The notes: a model not told the origin generated them from the letters alone. 27,617 nt of DNA from Proteobacteria bacterium UBA981 (GCA_002292285.1 DBBP01000019.1:1-27617); one strand, 5' to 3'. Shown: positions 1 through 6,630, counted from the first letter of the stretch. Numbers and translations are program-made.

Positions 1-104
1 TGCCATCATAAGAATCCTCTTCCTAGTAGAAAAGCATTCTTAGGCATACTACAACTCGCCTCACTAAGCGCTATAGGAAGGGAAGTTCGTGTTGCATTTA
101 CATT

Positions 105-356
105 GTGAATCCAAGGTTTTTAGCAGCGATTGAAGTCAGAACTTCCTATCTCCGACTTGATGCAGAAACACTTGAGTTTCGAGAGAATTTCAAATTAATG
201 GCATTCTCCAAAGCTGATATTGAGAAGGTTACATGGGAGGCAGGATGCGGCGTGTCGATCTGCCTCGTTAGCGGGGAATGGGTAAAAGTGCCGACCTTCT
301 TGGAAAACAATCAGGGGATAACAAACTCAATACGGGCGTGGCTAAAGAAGCAGTAG
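105..356 (+). CDS. Small hypothetical protein, 83 aa
   Basis: I do not recognise a family. The frame starts at GTG 105 with no clear Shine-Dalgarno; the next in-frame ATG is residue 32 (MAFSKADIEK), so the true start is uncertain. The product is soluble with no signal peptide or membrane segment, and it alternates hydrophobic and charged residues in a way that suggests a small beta-rich fold ending in an amphipathic helix (SIRAWLKKQ). It is followed by about 130 non-coding bases ending in a GCGTTGGG box, the arrangement seen behind several other small genes of this region, so it may be the first complete gene cassette in the window. No function is proposed. Confidence 0.5.
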   Translation: MNPRFLAAIEVRTSYLRLDAETLEFRENFKLMAFSKADIEKVTWEAGCGVSICLVSGEWVKVPTFLENNQGITNSIRAWLKKQ

Positions 357-460
357 CATGAGCAAGCCACGTCTACCAAGCTGTTCGCGTTCGACCAGAC
401 CTTCCTTGCGCCTTCTCTCCTGTCAGTTACCGTCAGGCTCGGTTCTTCGCGGCGTTGGGA
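357..460 (+). other. Candidate attC recombination site A (degenerate)
   Basis: This spacer lies between the 83-aa gene and the kinase gene. Its right end carries CCGTCAGGCTCGG (430-442), then 11 nt, then GTTGGGA (454-460). The candidate site after the next gene has CCGTCAAGTTCGG, the same 11-nt gap and GTTAACT. The match is 11/13 bases with identical spacing, which suggests two copies of one attC class. The left half is poorly preserved: I see no clean RYYYAAC box after the stop codon. Left border approximate. Confidence 0.35.
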
Positions 461-490
461 ACAGCTATTAATCCTGGAGGCAAGAACAGA

Positions 491-1000
491 ATGAGTCGAC
501 TAATCCTAGTCTGCGGCGAGACTGGAGCCGGAAAGACCACGTACTCTATCGAGCTTTCGAATGACATTAACGCGGTGAGATTATCGATTGATCCGTGGAT
601 GCAAACTCTGTTTTCGAAAGATATGCAATCACTCGACTTCTCGTGGATTACCGAAAGAGTGGAACGATGCCAAGAGCAGATTTGGGACGTTAGCGTGCAA
701 ATTCTGCAAACCGGGGGGAACGTTGTGTTAGATCTTGGGTTTACAACCCAGGCACAACGAACGGCGTTTCTGCAAAAAGCCAGTGGTGTTGGGGTGGCCG
801 CGGAAGTTCACTATCTTGATGCGCCGGAAGAGTTGCGAAGAACTCGCGTACAGAGAAGAAATAAGACTAAAGATCCGCGTGTTTATTCTTTCGAAGTAAC
901 TAAGCAAATGTTCGATTTCATGGAACCCCGTTTCGAACGACCAACTGCAACGGAGTTGAGACATGGGAAACGCATCGAAAGTATTGAACGCGCTGTTTAG
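491..1000 (+). CDS. AAA-type P-loop kinase / nucleotide-binding protein, 169 aa
   Basis: The product is a small cytoplasmic P-loop phosphotransferase of the AAA_33/zeta-like type; the substrate is unknown. Walker A is GETGAGKTT at residues 9-17, the hydrophobic strand plus Asp of Walker B is VVLDLGF (78-84), and an Arg-rich lid (RRTRVQRR) follows about 35 residues later. The SIDPWMQ segment near residue 32 matches the conserved Asp-containing strand of these kinases. ATG 491 was chosen over an upstream ATG at 455 because GGAGG lies 10 nt before it and the P-loop then sits at the normal distance from the N-terminus. The stop codon overlaps the left arm of an attC-like repeat, as is common for cassette genes. 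A free-standing kinase is more likely than a toxin, since there is no antitoxin partner, but this is not certain. Confidence 0.75.
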   Translation: MSRLILVCGETGAGKTTYSIELSNDINAVRLSIDPWMQTLFSKDMQSLDFSWITERVERCQEQIWDVSVQILQTGGNVVLDLGFTTQAQRTAFLQKASGVGVAAEVHYLDAPEELRRTRVQRRNKTKDPRVYSFEVTKQMFDFMEPRFERPTATELRHGKRIESIERAV

Positions 1001-1090
1001 AACGATGTTCCAGCCGAAGTTTTAAAGCAACGATTTTTTGCCGCCGCGCCGGCAAGTCGCCGTCAAGTTCGGATCAGTGTTGCGTTAACT
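996..1090 (+). other. Candidate attC recombination site B
   Basis: This is an imperfect inverted repeat starting at the kinase stop codon. Left arm: TTTAGAACG (996-1004), then GCCGAA (1013-1018). Right arm: TTCGG (1068-1072), then GCGTTAACT (1082-1090). AACG pairs with CGTT and CCGAA with TTCGG. The centre contains a second stem, TTGCCG and CGGCAA, around a CCGCGC loop. This is the paired-box plus apical-stem architecture of attC sites. The right arm matches candidate A in sequence and spacing. Confidence 0.5.
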
Positions 1091-1125
1091 GTCACGGAAT
1101 TATCGGACCAACAACATGATATAGA

Positions 1126-1464
1126 ACGAAAGTTGCGTATATATGTTCCGGCCAAGGGCACACGGTTTCATACGAACTTGGCAAAATGATCCTCTCTCAA
1201 CTGGAGGGCCAGGCGCATGGTCCCGAGGTAGTCGGCATGTTCTTTTTTGAGGACAACAACTACGTTCTGGTGAAGGGCGATCCGATCGGAGAGCGACTAG
1301 CCAAAGCTGCGGAAGAACAAGGCATCATGTTGATGGGCTGCGACCAGTGTTGTTGGGAGCGCGAGATAGAAAGCAATCTTGTCGACGGGGCGACCATCGG
1401 ATGCTTTCCAAATTTGTATAAAGCATTAGCGGGGAGCATGCCTGACCACATCATTACGCTGTAA
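1126..1464 (+). CDS. DsrE/SaoD-like small sulfur-relay-type protein with ACG in place of the start codon
   Basis: The ATG-initiated frame begins at 1186, but coding similarity runs further upstream. Codons 1126-1185 read (T)KVAYICSGQGHTVSYELGK, which continues smoothly into MILSQLEG and resembles the first beta strand and ligand loop of DsrE-family proteins. The expected ATG position (1126) is ACG, and the only upstream ATG (1116) is out of frame and meets TAG two codons later. A conserved core follows: GMFFFEDNNY, GDPIGERLAKAAEEQG and a Cys pair in CDQCC. DsrE-family proteins are cytoplasmic persulfide carriers or sulfur-transfer partners; the role here is unknown. No Shine-Dalgarno is visible before either start. 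The gene either uses a rare ACG start, makes a truncated 92-aa product from 1186, or is decaying. Confidence 0.65.
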   Translation, partial: TKVAYICSGQGHTVSYELGKMILSQLEGQAHGPEVVGMFFFEDNNYVLVKGDPIGERLAKAAEEQGIMLMGCDQCCWEREIESNLVDGATIGCFPNLYKALAGSMPDHIITL

Positions 1465-1526
1465 TACATAACAATCGAGCGCAATTCGGCGCGGGAGACG
1501 GGTGCAGCTGGTACGAGGCGTTATAC
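1465..1526 (+). other. Candidate attC recombination site C
   Basis: Directly after the DsrE-like stop codon, ATAAC (1468-1472) with ATCGAGC on its inner side is mirrored by ACGAGGC followed by GTTAT (1520-1524, within GCGTTATAC). The total length of about 62 bp and the terminal CATAAC / GTTATAC boxes are typical of short attC sites; GCGTTATAC closely resembles right ends of Vibrio-type sites. The inner L boxes pair only partly. Confidence 0.5.
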
Positions 1527-1847
1527 CGCATGAGATTCGTCTGCAAACTAGACAACGAGCAACCGCAAGCCCTTTCTAAGTGTCTTCGATATCGCGGCAT
1601 AGATCTGCAATTATCGTTCGAACTGCCAGTGCTTCAAGCGACTTCGGCAATGCACACAGTAGCGGATAAGTACGGAGTTGCCGTTTCGCGTCGTCAACAC
1701 AGTCGGTGTATAAATCTGCGTCGAACCGGTCTATTTCTGAAATAACGGAATAGCCTGAATCGCAGGCGCTTTGGCGATTGCTTTGTGTGATTTATAGATC
1801 TTTCGAGAACCGGCAATGGCAGGGATTTGTCAGTGGTTCGGGGAGCC
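1527..1847. other. Stretch with no convincing gene
   Basis: A 71-codon frame (1530-1745) starts just after the attC-like box but shows no recognisable domain, no ribosome binding site and an odd composition, so it is not called. The remainder up to the regulatory block of the PEP-CTERM gene is non-coding, with no obvious hairpin terminator. Confidence 0.5.
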
Positions 1848-2037
1848 TGTCAAGAAAGTTTACACTCCGAATGCAGCGCTAACTCACTGAAAAATAAAAA
1901 GCGTTAGAAAATCCACCGCTGTTTCTGGCGAAATCGACTTTAGAATTGAATGAATTGTGTCAGAAACTTTTACACTGCTTGTTTTCTCCGCGCTGAAAGA
2001 ATCACTTCGCAGCAACCGTAACTCACGGAAAAACAAA
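1848..2037 (+). promoter_or_regulatory. Duplicated upstream regulatory block of the PEP-CTERM gene
   Basis: Two copies of a two-part motif are visible. Part one is TGTCAAGAAAGTTTACACT (1848-1866) and TGTCAGAAACTTTTACACT (1958-1976), 15/19 identical, with dyad character (GTGT..ACAC in the second copy). Part two is TAACTCACTGAAAAATAAA (1880-1898) and TAACTCACGGAAAAACAAA (2019-2037), 17/19 identical. The downstream copy ends 25 nt before a sigma-54 core promoter. In exosortase-encoding bacteria, PEP-CTERM genes are reported to depend on RpoN and the PrsK/PrsR two-component system, so the TGTC..ACA dyads are plausible activator sites. That assignment is an inference. Confidence 0.55.
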
Positions 2038-2062
2038 GAAAATCGCGTCTAATTGTATCGTG

Positions 2063-2078
2063 TGGCACGAAAAGTGCT
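2063..2078 (+). promoter_or_regulatory. Sigma-54 (RpoN) -24/-12 promoter
   Basis: TGGCACGAAAAGTGCT matches the sigma-54 consensus TGGCACGRNNNTTGCW with a single mismatch (GTGC for TTGC). The invariant GG (2064-2065) and GC (2076-2077) are separated by exactly 10 bp. Transcription would start near 2089, giving a leader of about 46 nt before the PEP-CTERM ATG. Confidence 0.7.
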
Positions 2079-2134
2079 GCATAGAACTAGTTGTTGTTCC
2101 TATAGATAAAAAAGCCCTCTGACCGAGAAAAATC

Positions 2135-3022
2135 ATGAGTACCAAAGAACTTTTGAGAACGGTAGCGGTGGTTTGTGCACTGACCGCTTCGCTCACAGCG
2201 CATGCTGCAGAAATCCTGTTTGCCCATGTAGATGACTACGGCGCCTATGTCGATGACGGAAATAGAATCAGGGATTTCTTGGTTAACGATGGACATACCG
2301 TCACTACGCGCCATTTAGACTCAGCCGTATACACCGACTATGCGATCTTCGACCAAATATTTGTATATGACCTTTACTCTTTCGCTGATAATTCAGCCAT
2401 CCAGAACTCGAATTATGCAGGGATAGCGAATTGGTACAACAGCCTCACGGATCAAAATCTGATTCTGGATGGCCGCATTATTTCTTCCGACGTAACGTGG
2501 ACAAACGCGAACGGCATGTCGTCTGAGGAAGCCTGGATACAGAACTATGCGACTCAGCTGGATCTTCGAGGCGGTGGTTTAGTGCTGGGTACCGACCACA
2601 ATGCGTTTCAAAACGGGATCAATCAAATCAATATCGGGATTGGGATTAATCCATTCCACGGTTTTTTTGGTACCTATCCAACTTCACAAGCGGTAGTTGA
2701 TTCAGCATCACCTCTTTTCGTAAGTGGGCTAGACGCCTGCCGAGCCGATCCCGCTACCCATTGTATTAACGATAACTCGACCACCGGCTTCGTTGCCACC
2801 GGCTTGCAGACGAACGGGCAGACATTAACGCCAGTCGCGTACCATGGCTCCAATGCCGATGCGTGGGACTATGCTGCCGTTTCCTCCACCATGGGCAGCA
2901 TCACCTTCGGCACCTGTGGTGGGGCAGGCCAACCTTCCTGCTCGATTCCTGAACCGGGAACCCTCGCGTTGTTTGCCGTTGCGCTGGCAGGATTTGGGGT
3001 TCGGCGGCGACAGAATCAGTAA
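2135..3022 (+). CDS. PEP-CTERM sorting-domain protein, 295 aa
   Basis: This is an exported protein tagged for exosortase processing and surface or matrix attachment. A Sec signal peptide covers residues 1 to about 24 (cleavage after AHA). The C-terminal 25 residues have the complete sorting signal: PEP (272-274), a hydrophobic helix LALFAVALAGFGV, then the basic tail RRRQNQ. The body is extracellular in character, rich in Asn, Thr and aromatic residues with few Lys, and contains a pair of Cys in DACRADPATHC; I do not recognise a catalytic domain. Its exosortase (EpsH/XrtA) is not in this window and must lie elsewhere. The gene is monocistronic, with its own sigma-54 promoter, a duplicated activator-type block upstream and a strong terminator downstream. 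That sets it apart from the promoterless small genes around it. Confidence 0.85.
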   Translation: MSTKELLRTVAVVCALTASLTAHAAEILFAHVDDYGAYVDDGNRIRDFLVNDGHTVTTRHLDSAVYTDYAIFDQIFVYDLYSFADNSAIQNSNYAGIANWYNSLTDQNLILDGRIISSDVTWTNANGMSSEEAWIQNYATQLDLRGGGLVLGTDHNAFQNGINQINIGIGINPFHGFFGTYPTSQAVVDSASPLFVSGLDACRADPATHCINDNSTTGFVATGLQTNGQTLTPVAYHGSNADAWDYAAVSSTMGSITFGTCGGAGQPSCSIPEPGTLALFAVALAGFGVRRRQNQ

Positions 3023-3049
3023 CGCCTTTTTGTAAACACCAAGAGCTGA

Positions 3050-3075
3050 CCCCGCCAATGTGCGGGGTTTTTTTT
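3050..3075 (+). terminator. Rho-independent terminator of the PEP-CTERM gene
   Basis: A perfect 6-bp stem CCCCGC/GCGGGG with loop CAATGT is followed by eight T residues (3068-3075), 27 nt after the stop codon. Confidence 0.9.
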
Positions 3076-3252
3076 GTCCGAAAACGTCGGCTGCGACGCA
3101 CGTTGGCCCACGCAATTCAACATAGCGCGTTCCCCGGCGACTTCAGCTGAAATCGAGTGCCCAATTGGGGGCTGTTCGAAGGTTCATGTTTAGTTATGGC
3201 AGAATCTCAACGCACAGAGTTCGACAAGATCACCGCCATAGAAGGACGTTCG

Positions 3253-3705
3253 ATGACAAATGACACGGTTTACTCAGGCGGCTGCGCATGTGATCAGGTT
3301 CGGTACGAAATAACCGGCAAACCGTCGTTTATCTTTATTTGTCATTGCCGAAACTGCCAAAGAGCGACAGGCAATATTTATGCTACAAACGCATGGTTTC
3401 CGCATTCGGCGGTGGCAATTAAAAACGCAGAGCTAGGCGCCCACGTCACCACGGGGGATTCAGGAAAGCCTGTCTATCACGAATATTGTTCGTCTTGTGG
3501 TTCACCGATGGGGATGAGATCGGACGCCTATCCCGATTTCAGAGGGGTGCGAATCGCGAGCCTGGACGACCCCAATGTATTAGCGCCGGTCGGTGAAGTG
3601 TTCACACGCAGCGCTGTGTCCTGGATTCCGCTTCATCCCACGCTTCCTAAGTTCGAAGGGCAAGTCCCTGATGCAGATCTTCTCAAGATCATGAATTCGT
3701 ACTAA
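3253..3705 (+). CDS. GFA family (Mss4-like fold) zinc protein, 150 aa
   Basis: This belongs to the glutathione-dependent formaldehyde-activating enzyme/centromere protein V family, small cytoplasmic zinc proteins whose real substrates are mostly unknown. All expected Cys ligands are present: C11-x-C13 in the GGCACD opening, C30-H-C32 with C35 (CHCRNC), and C79-xx-C82 (CSSC). The length is normal for the family. ATG 3253 was chosen over GTG 3157 and ATG 3196 because AAGGA sits 6 nt before it and the GGC motif then falls at residues 9-11, as in relatives. A second family member lies at 6631-7029 but is quite different in sequence, so the two are not a recent duplication. Formaldehyde detoxification should not be assumed from the family name. 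Confidence 0.85.
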   Translation: MTNDTVYSGGCACDQVRYEITGKPSFIFICHCRNCQRATGNIYATNAWFPHSAVAIKNAELGAHVTTGDSGKPVYHEYCSSCGSPMGMRSDAYPDFRGVRIASLDDPNVLAPVGEVFTRSAVSWIPLHPTLPKFEGQVPDADLLKIMNSY

Positions 3706-3867
3706 GTTGAGCACAATGCGATGACGTAGGACTCAAAATATTCTGCTGATTCGGGCGTTCGAGACCGCCTGCCGAATGAGACGCCCACGTGGCTGAAAAT
3801 AACCTTATGTGATACTCAACTCAGTACTCACAATACCAGTGATGAATCCATAACGAGGAGTGTGAAA
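3706..3867 (+). other. Spacer with imperfect hairpin
   Basis: The segment 3749-3777 folds as ATTCGG...CCGAAT with an inner GCG/CGC pairing. There is no T-run, so it is not a canonical terminator. TTGAG just after the GFA stop is mirrored by CTCAA near 3815. No convincing attC right box is present before the ABM gene. Confidence 0.3.
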
Positions 3868-4161
3868 ATGACCTGCCAGGTAATACTTGAATTTAAAGCA
3901 AAGCCCGATGCCATTGAGGATGTTCGAAGCTTCCTTCGTGGAACCTTGCCCGACACACGCGGTTACGTTGGCTGTGTCGGATTACACGTTTCTCAGAACC
4001 AAGACGACCCAACGGCCTTCGTAATAGTGGCGCAGTGGGATTCACGGGAAATATATGAAACCTACCTTCAAGGGCGAGTCGATAGCGGCACCATGGATAA
4101 ACTCGGCGATATGTTGGACGGAGAAACGACTATCCGATTCTTCAACTATTCTGGCGTGTAA
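3868..4161 (+). CDS. Antibiotic biosynthesis monooxygenase (ABM)-fold protein, 97 aa
   Basis: This is a small dimeric alpha+beta ferredoxin-like protein of the ABM superfamily, which includes quinol monooxygenases, heme-degrading enzymes and many proteins of unknown role. The pattern fits the fold: strand CQVILEFKAKPDAIEDVRSFL, then GYVGCVGLHVSQNQDDP, then the conserved strand FVIVAQWDSREIYETYL and a terminal strand TTIRFFNYSGV. There is no signal peptide or cofactor motif. ATG 3868 is preferred over GTG 3862 because GAGGAG lies 8 nt before the ATG but only 2 nt before the GTG. Substrate and reaction cannot be assigned from sequence. Confidence 0.75.
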   Translation: MTCQVILEFKAKPDAIEDVRSFLRGTLPDTRGYVGCVGLHVSQNQDDPTAFVIVAQWDSREIYETYLQGRVDSGTMDKLGDMLDGETTIRFFNYSGV

Positions 4162-4429
4162 GGGAAACTGGTGTGGGCGAGCTGTAACCTTACAAAAGGA
4201 TTAACACGGGTTCGTTACGGCGGACCTTTTATTTACGGTTTCGCGAATGATGATCGCTGCTTTAGCGGCCTGGTTAGTTCAACGTCGCGCCACTGGAATC
4301 GGCATTTGCCAGGAAAATCTTCCAGTGCGTTGCCAACACCGCATTTGGGAACGGACGTTCTGGTTGCACGGAACAGGTCTTGCGAAGACTATTACTTCGC
4401 TATTTAAGAAATACCTTGGAGATATTTTC
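4162..4429 (+). other. Non-coding spacer containing candidate attC site D (4277-4335)
   Basis: The left box GTTCAAC (4277-4283) fits RYYYAAC exactly. It is followed by CACTGGAA (4291-4298), which is perfectly mirrored by TTCCAGTG (4320-4327) and then C plus GTTGCCA (4329-4335). AACG pairs with CGTT at the base and 8 bp pair above it, with an asymmetric bulge. The 59-bp length is normal for attC. GTTGCCA recurs as the right box of the site before 6036. The site begins about 115 nt after the ABM stop codon and ends about 95 nt before the next gene. Confidence 0.5.
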
Positions 4430-4804
4430 ATGAGTGACGAAGCGCAAATTCGATCCACGATTCAGACGTACTTCGACTGCATGTACGAGTCCAGCGCCGA
4501 CAAAACACACGCGGCATTCCACCCCAATGCGAAGATCACCGGGTATTTGGAGGATGGACTGCACGAGATGACGGTGACCGATTTTGCAGGGTTCGTTTCA
4601 AGCCAACAACCCTCTCCGAAAGAAAAGGGCGAGCCAGCCAGACTCGATATTCTCGCCGTCGAGATTGCTGGTAATACGGCGGCCGTCAAAGTGAGAGACG
4701 ACTATCTGGGCATGACCTTTATGGACACGCTGTCTTTCCTAAAAGTTGACGGCAAATGGAGTATCTACAACAAGCTGTTTCACGTTGAAGGAGCGGCTGC
4801 TTAA
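4430..4804 (+). CDS. NTF2-like / SnoaL-like (lumazine-binding type) protein, 124 aa
   Basis: The product has the cone-shaped NTF2-like fold: an N-terminal helix with the IRSTIQTYFDCMYESSADKTHAAF signature, a strand NAKITGYLEDGL, a middle helix with FVSSQQP, and paired strands LAVEIAGNTAAVKVRDDYLG and DTLSFLKVDGKWSIYNKLFH ending at the canonical W. Family members are small hydrolases, isomerases or ligand carriers; no catalytic residues can be assigned. ATG 4430 is supported by TTGGAG about 8 nt upstream. Longer in-frame extensions upstream run through the attC-like repeat and are rejected. It is soluble with no signal peptide. Confidence 0.75.
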   Translation: MSDEAQIRSTIQTYFDCMYESSADKTHAAFHPNAKITGYLEDGLHEMTVTDFAGFVSSQQPSPKEKGEPARLDILAVEIAGNTAAVKVRDDYLGMTFMDTLSFLKVDGKWSIYNKLFHVEGAAA

Positions 4805-4980
4805 GCGAACGCGAGTTGGCTAAGTAAGAAGATGCCCTACCGCCAAGCACGTGCTGCCGGGACCGCGCCTTCACTTGCGTCGCCCCGCCAGTTAGCCGCA
4901 TTCGGACGCTACTGAACATTGCGCCAGATGCAGGCGATATCCGTTAGCGTTATCGACAACGAGCGGGCGCTAGTACGGGA
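4805..4980 (+). other. Spacer with weak inverted repeats
   Basis: GGCTAA (4823-4828) is mirrored by TTAGCC (about 4895-4900), and GCGTTATCG occurs near 4946-4954. These are reminiscent of an attC site, but no complete set of paired boxes can be assembled. No gene is seen here. Confidence 0.25.
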
Positions 4981-5346
4981 ATGCGAAATGAGAGAATTGC
5001 TTCGCCAGGTGCGCCTTTGTTCTGTATTGCCCTATTTTCTTGTGGCGGCGGCGATATATCTGGAGGCGCAGAGACGGAAGCTAGCTCAGCGGATATTGAA
5101 AACGATACGGACGGAGACGGTTTACGTGACACGGATGTCAGATTCCATGATCACCCGATGATCGGAGGGACTTGTTTTCATCTCTCTCCTACCGAGGCCG
5201 GCGTAGCATGTTCAGAAAATAAGGTGATATTTTGGTCATCTTTCTACAACTACAAATGGTCGGAGGTTCTGGATCGCGCCGAGTCGGAGTCAACGTGTAG
5301 CGTAACGAAAGGCGGGCTTTCAGCCGTGTTCATTTACAAAGCGTAA
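4981..5346 (+). CDS. Putative lipoprotein, 121 aa
   Basis: I do not recognise the family. The N-terminus ends in a lipobox-like LFSC followed by GGG (Cys at residue 21), a common start of mature lipoproteins, but the preceding hydrophobic stretch is short, so lipidation is tentative. An acidic stretch NDTDGDGLRDTD (about residues 41-52) resembles the calcium-binding loops of thrombospondin type-3 or dockerin-like repeats. Two further Cys pairs occur downstream (GGTCFHL, GVACSEN, STCSV). The stop lies 11 nt before the left box of a good attC-like site, which supports it as the gene of that cassette. ATG 4981 has only a weak GGGA upstream. Confidence 0.5.
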   Translation: MRNERIASPGAPLFCIALFSCGGGDISGGAETEASSADIENDTDGDGLRDTDVRFHDHPMIGGTCFHLSPTEAGVACSENKVIFWSSFYNYKWSEVLDRAESESTCSVTKGGLSAVFIYKA

Positions 5347-5357
5347 GGTGCTGGTAA

Positions 5358-5441
5358 TTCCAACGCTAGCTCGCGAATCGCCATCCGTCCGCCGGGAGCG
5401 CTTTGCACAATTTTTCGACGATTTCGAAGTCGAGGTTGAAC
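5358..5441 (+). other. Candidate attC recombination site E
   Basis: This is the best-formed of the candidates. The left box TTCCAAC (5358-5364) is mirrored by GTTGAAC (5435-5441), which fits GTTRRRY exactly. Inside, CTCG..AATCG (5370-5380) pairs with CGATT..CGAAGTCGAG (5419-5434), leaving a few unpaired bases as in attC extrahelical positions. It sits between the lipoprotein stop and an ATG 8 nt beyond the right box. Confidence 0.55.
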
Positions 5442-5448
5442 CGTATTC

Positions 5449-5904
5449 ATGTTTTCCGCACTAGAGAACGTCGGCGACGTGACCCACGCCGTCCAGTTGG
5501 CGCTAACGCCGGTGTTCCTGCTGACGGGTATCGCCGGAATTCTGAATGTCATGACGAACCGCCTGGCTCGCATCATCGACCGGCGCCGATATCTGATTCA
5601 AATAGATTCACACGCAGACGGGAAACTGCCCCACCACTTCAACGATGAGTTGGCCAGTCTGGAACGGCGCAGGCACTGTGCAGGTGTGGCCATTTCAATG
5701 TGTGTTCTCTCCGCCCTGCTGGTGTGTTCGGTTGTATCAGTACTGTTCCTGGAAGCGCTTTTGCAATTGAACCTGAAATGGCTAATCGGAACCCTGTTCA
5801 TGGCTGCTACTTTGGCTCTTGTTATCGGGTTAGCATTTTTTCTTCGAGAAGTTCGTTTGGCGACCCGCTTGCTCCAAATATCGCCTCCAGAGTTAAACAA
5901 GTAG
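5449..5904 (+). CDS. DUF2721 family membrane protein, 151 aa
   Basis: This is an inner-membrane protein of the DUF2721 family, whose function is unknown. The family signature is clear near the N-terminus: HAVQLALTPVFLLTGIAGIL (residues 11-30), then NVMTNRLARIIDRRR. Two more hydrophobic helices follow a charged cytoplasmic segment (ASLERRRH): VAISMCVLSALLVCSVVSVL and WLIGTLFMAATLALVIGLAF. The length matches the family. The start ATG 5449 is only 8 nt after the attC-like right box. DUF2721 genes are often found singly in variable regions, so the neighbours give no functional clue. Confidence 0.8.
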   Translation: MFSALENVGDVTHAVQLALTPVFLLTGIAGILNVMTNRLARIIDRRRYLIQIDSHADGKLPHHFNDELASLERRRHCAGVAISMCVLSALLVCSVVSVLFLEALLQLNLKWLIGTLFMAATLALVIGLAFFLREVRLATRLLQISPPELNK

Positions 5905-5918
5905 GGCGAAATGTCAGC

Positions 5919-6032
5919 GTACAACCTGCAAGTAGCCGGAGTCCGTCGCATGATTGCCGAGTGCATCAGACGGGTTATGAACATCCATCTGGATTACTCG
6001 GGAATAACGCGTAGCTCATCGCAAGGTTGCCA
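5919..6032 (+). other. Candidate attC recombination site F (long form)
   Basis: The left arm GTACAACCTGCAAG (5919-5932) is mirrored by the right arm TCGCAAGGTTGCCA (6019-6032). CAACCTGCA pairs with CGCAAGGTTG with a single bulged base. The length of about 114 bp is like long VCR-type attC sites. The right box GTTGCCA is identical to that of site D. Confidence 0.5.
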
Positions 6033-6035
6033 GGC

Positions 6036-6551
6036 ATGAAGACGGGTCCGGTCAAGAGGGCAATTCGGCGGTTCGCAGAACTCGGTGGCGACACCGAAAA
6101 AGCAGATTCGGTTATTAAGTACTGGCGCACGAACTTTAGCGTTCCGGCTGATGCCGATTATTCTTTTTCCGCATGTGTTTACGAAGAAGGGGGAGCGAGT
6201 TTAGCGGCTAGTCGGGTCGACACTGATGAAGACGAATACTTTTGGGCTCGTAGTTACAATAGGGCGGAATTCGAAGATGCGAAGGTGTTGTTAAACACCC
6301 TCGTTGAAGACGTCTCAAGCGTTCTACAACATCCATCTCGCGTAGTGCAAACGAAGGGGCTACTGACGTTTTCGTTTTCGTGTGAGTATTTCAGGGACGG
6401 GGCGTGGACCTGCCTCCACAAAACCCGCGCTTCTCGTTTGGGCGGTTTTCGGTTTCCGCCAACAAAGCAAAGAGTCACCGTGTATTCGTCACCACCGCGA
6501 ATCTCCGTACCCGCAGCGCCGGCGAACAAGGCAAAGGCGTCCGGCGCTTGA
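6036..6551 (+). CDS. Hypothetical protein, 171 aa
   Basis: I do not recognise a family. ATG 6036 lies 4 nt after the attC-like right box; a TTG nine bases upstream falls inside the box and is less likely. The protein is soluble and mixed alpha/beta, beginning MKTGPVKRAIRRFAELGGD with a helical segment, an acidic middle (DTDEDEYF) and a strand-rich segment (GLLTFSFSCEYF). The tail is Pro/Ala-rich and low in complexity (PPRISVPAAPANKAKASGA), so the true C-terminus may have been extended by erosion of the original stop. No function is proposed. Confidence 0.5.
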   Translation: MKTGPVKRAIRRFAELGGDTEKADSVIKYWRTNFSVPADADYSFSACVYEEGGASLAASRVDTDEDEYFWARSYNRAEFEDAKVLLNTLVEDVSSVLQHPSRVVQTKGLLTFSFSCEYFRDGAWTCLHKTRASRLGGFRFPPTKQRVTVYSSPPRISVPAAPANKAKASGA

Positions 6552-6630
6552 ACGCGCCCCCGCTCGTGGCCGTTCCGGTCATCCGCCGCCACGTGCGGCT
6601 CTACTCAGCAGCTCGCGCTAAAGGTCTCGC

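Noticed and set aside
1530..1745. 71-codon + strand frame directly after candidate attC site C
   Set aside because: No ribosome binding site, no recognisable domain, unusual composition; position after the site is suggestive but not enough.
1880..1907. CTAAC...GTTAG pair upstream of the PEP-CTERM gene as an attC site
   Set aside because: Too short (about 30 bp) with no inner paired boxes; the left part belongs to the duplicated regulatory motif.
3157..3252. N-terminal extension of the first GFA protein from GTG 3157
   Set aside because: AAGGA before ATG 3253 and the normal family N-terminus favour the shorter form.
4247..4429. N-terminal extension of the NTF2-like protein
   Set aside because: It would translate through the inverted repeat, has no family similarity, and ATG 4430 has a good ribosome binding site.
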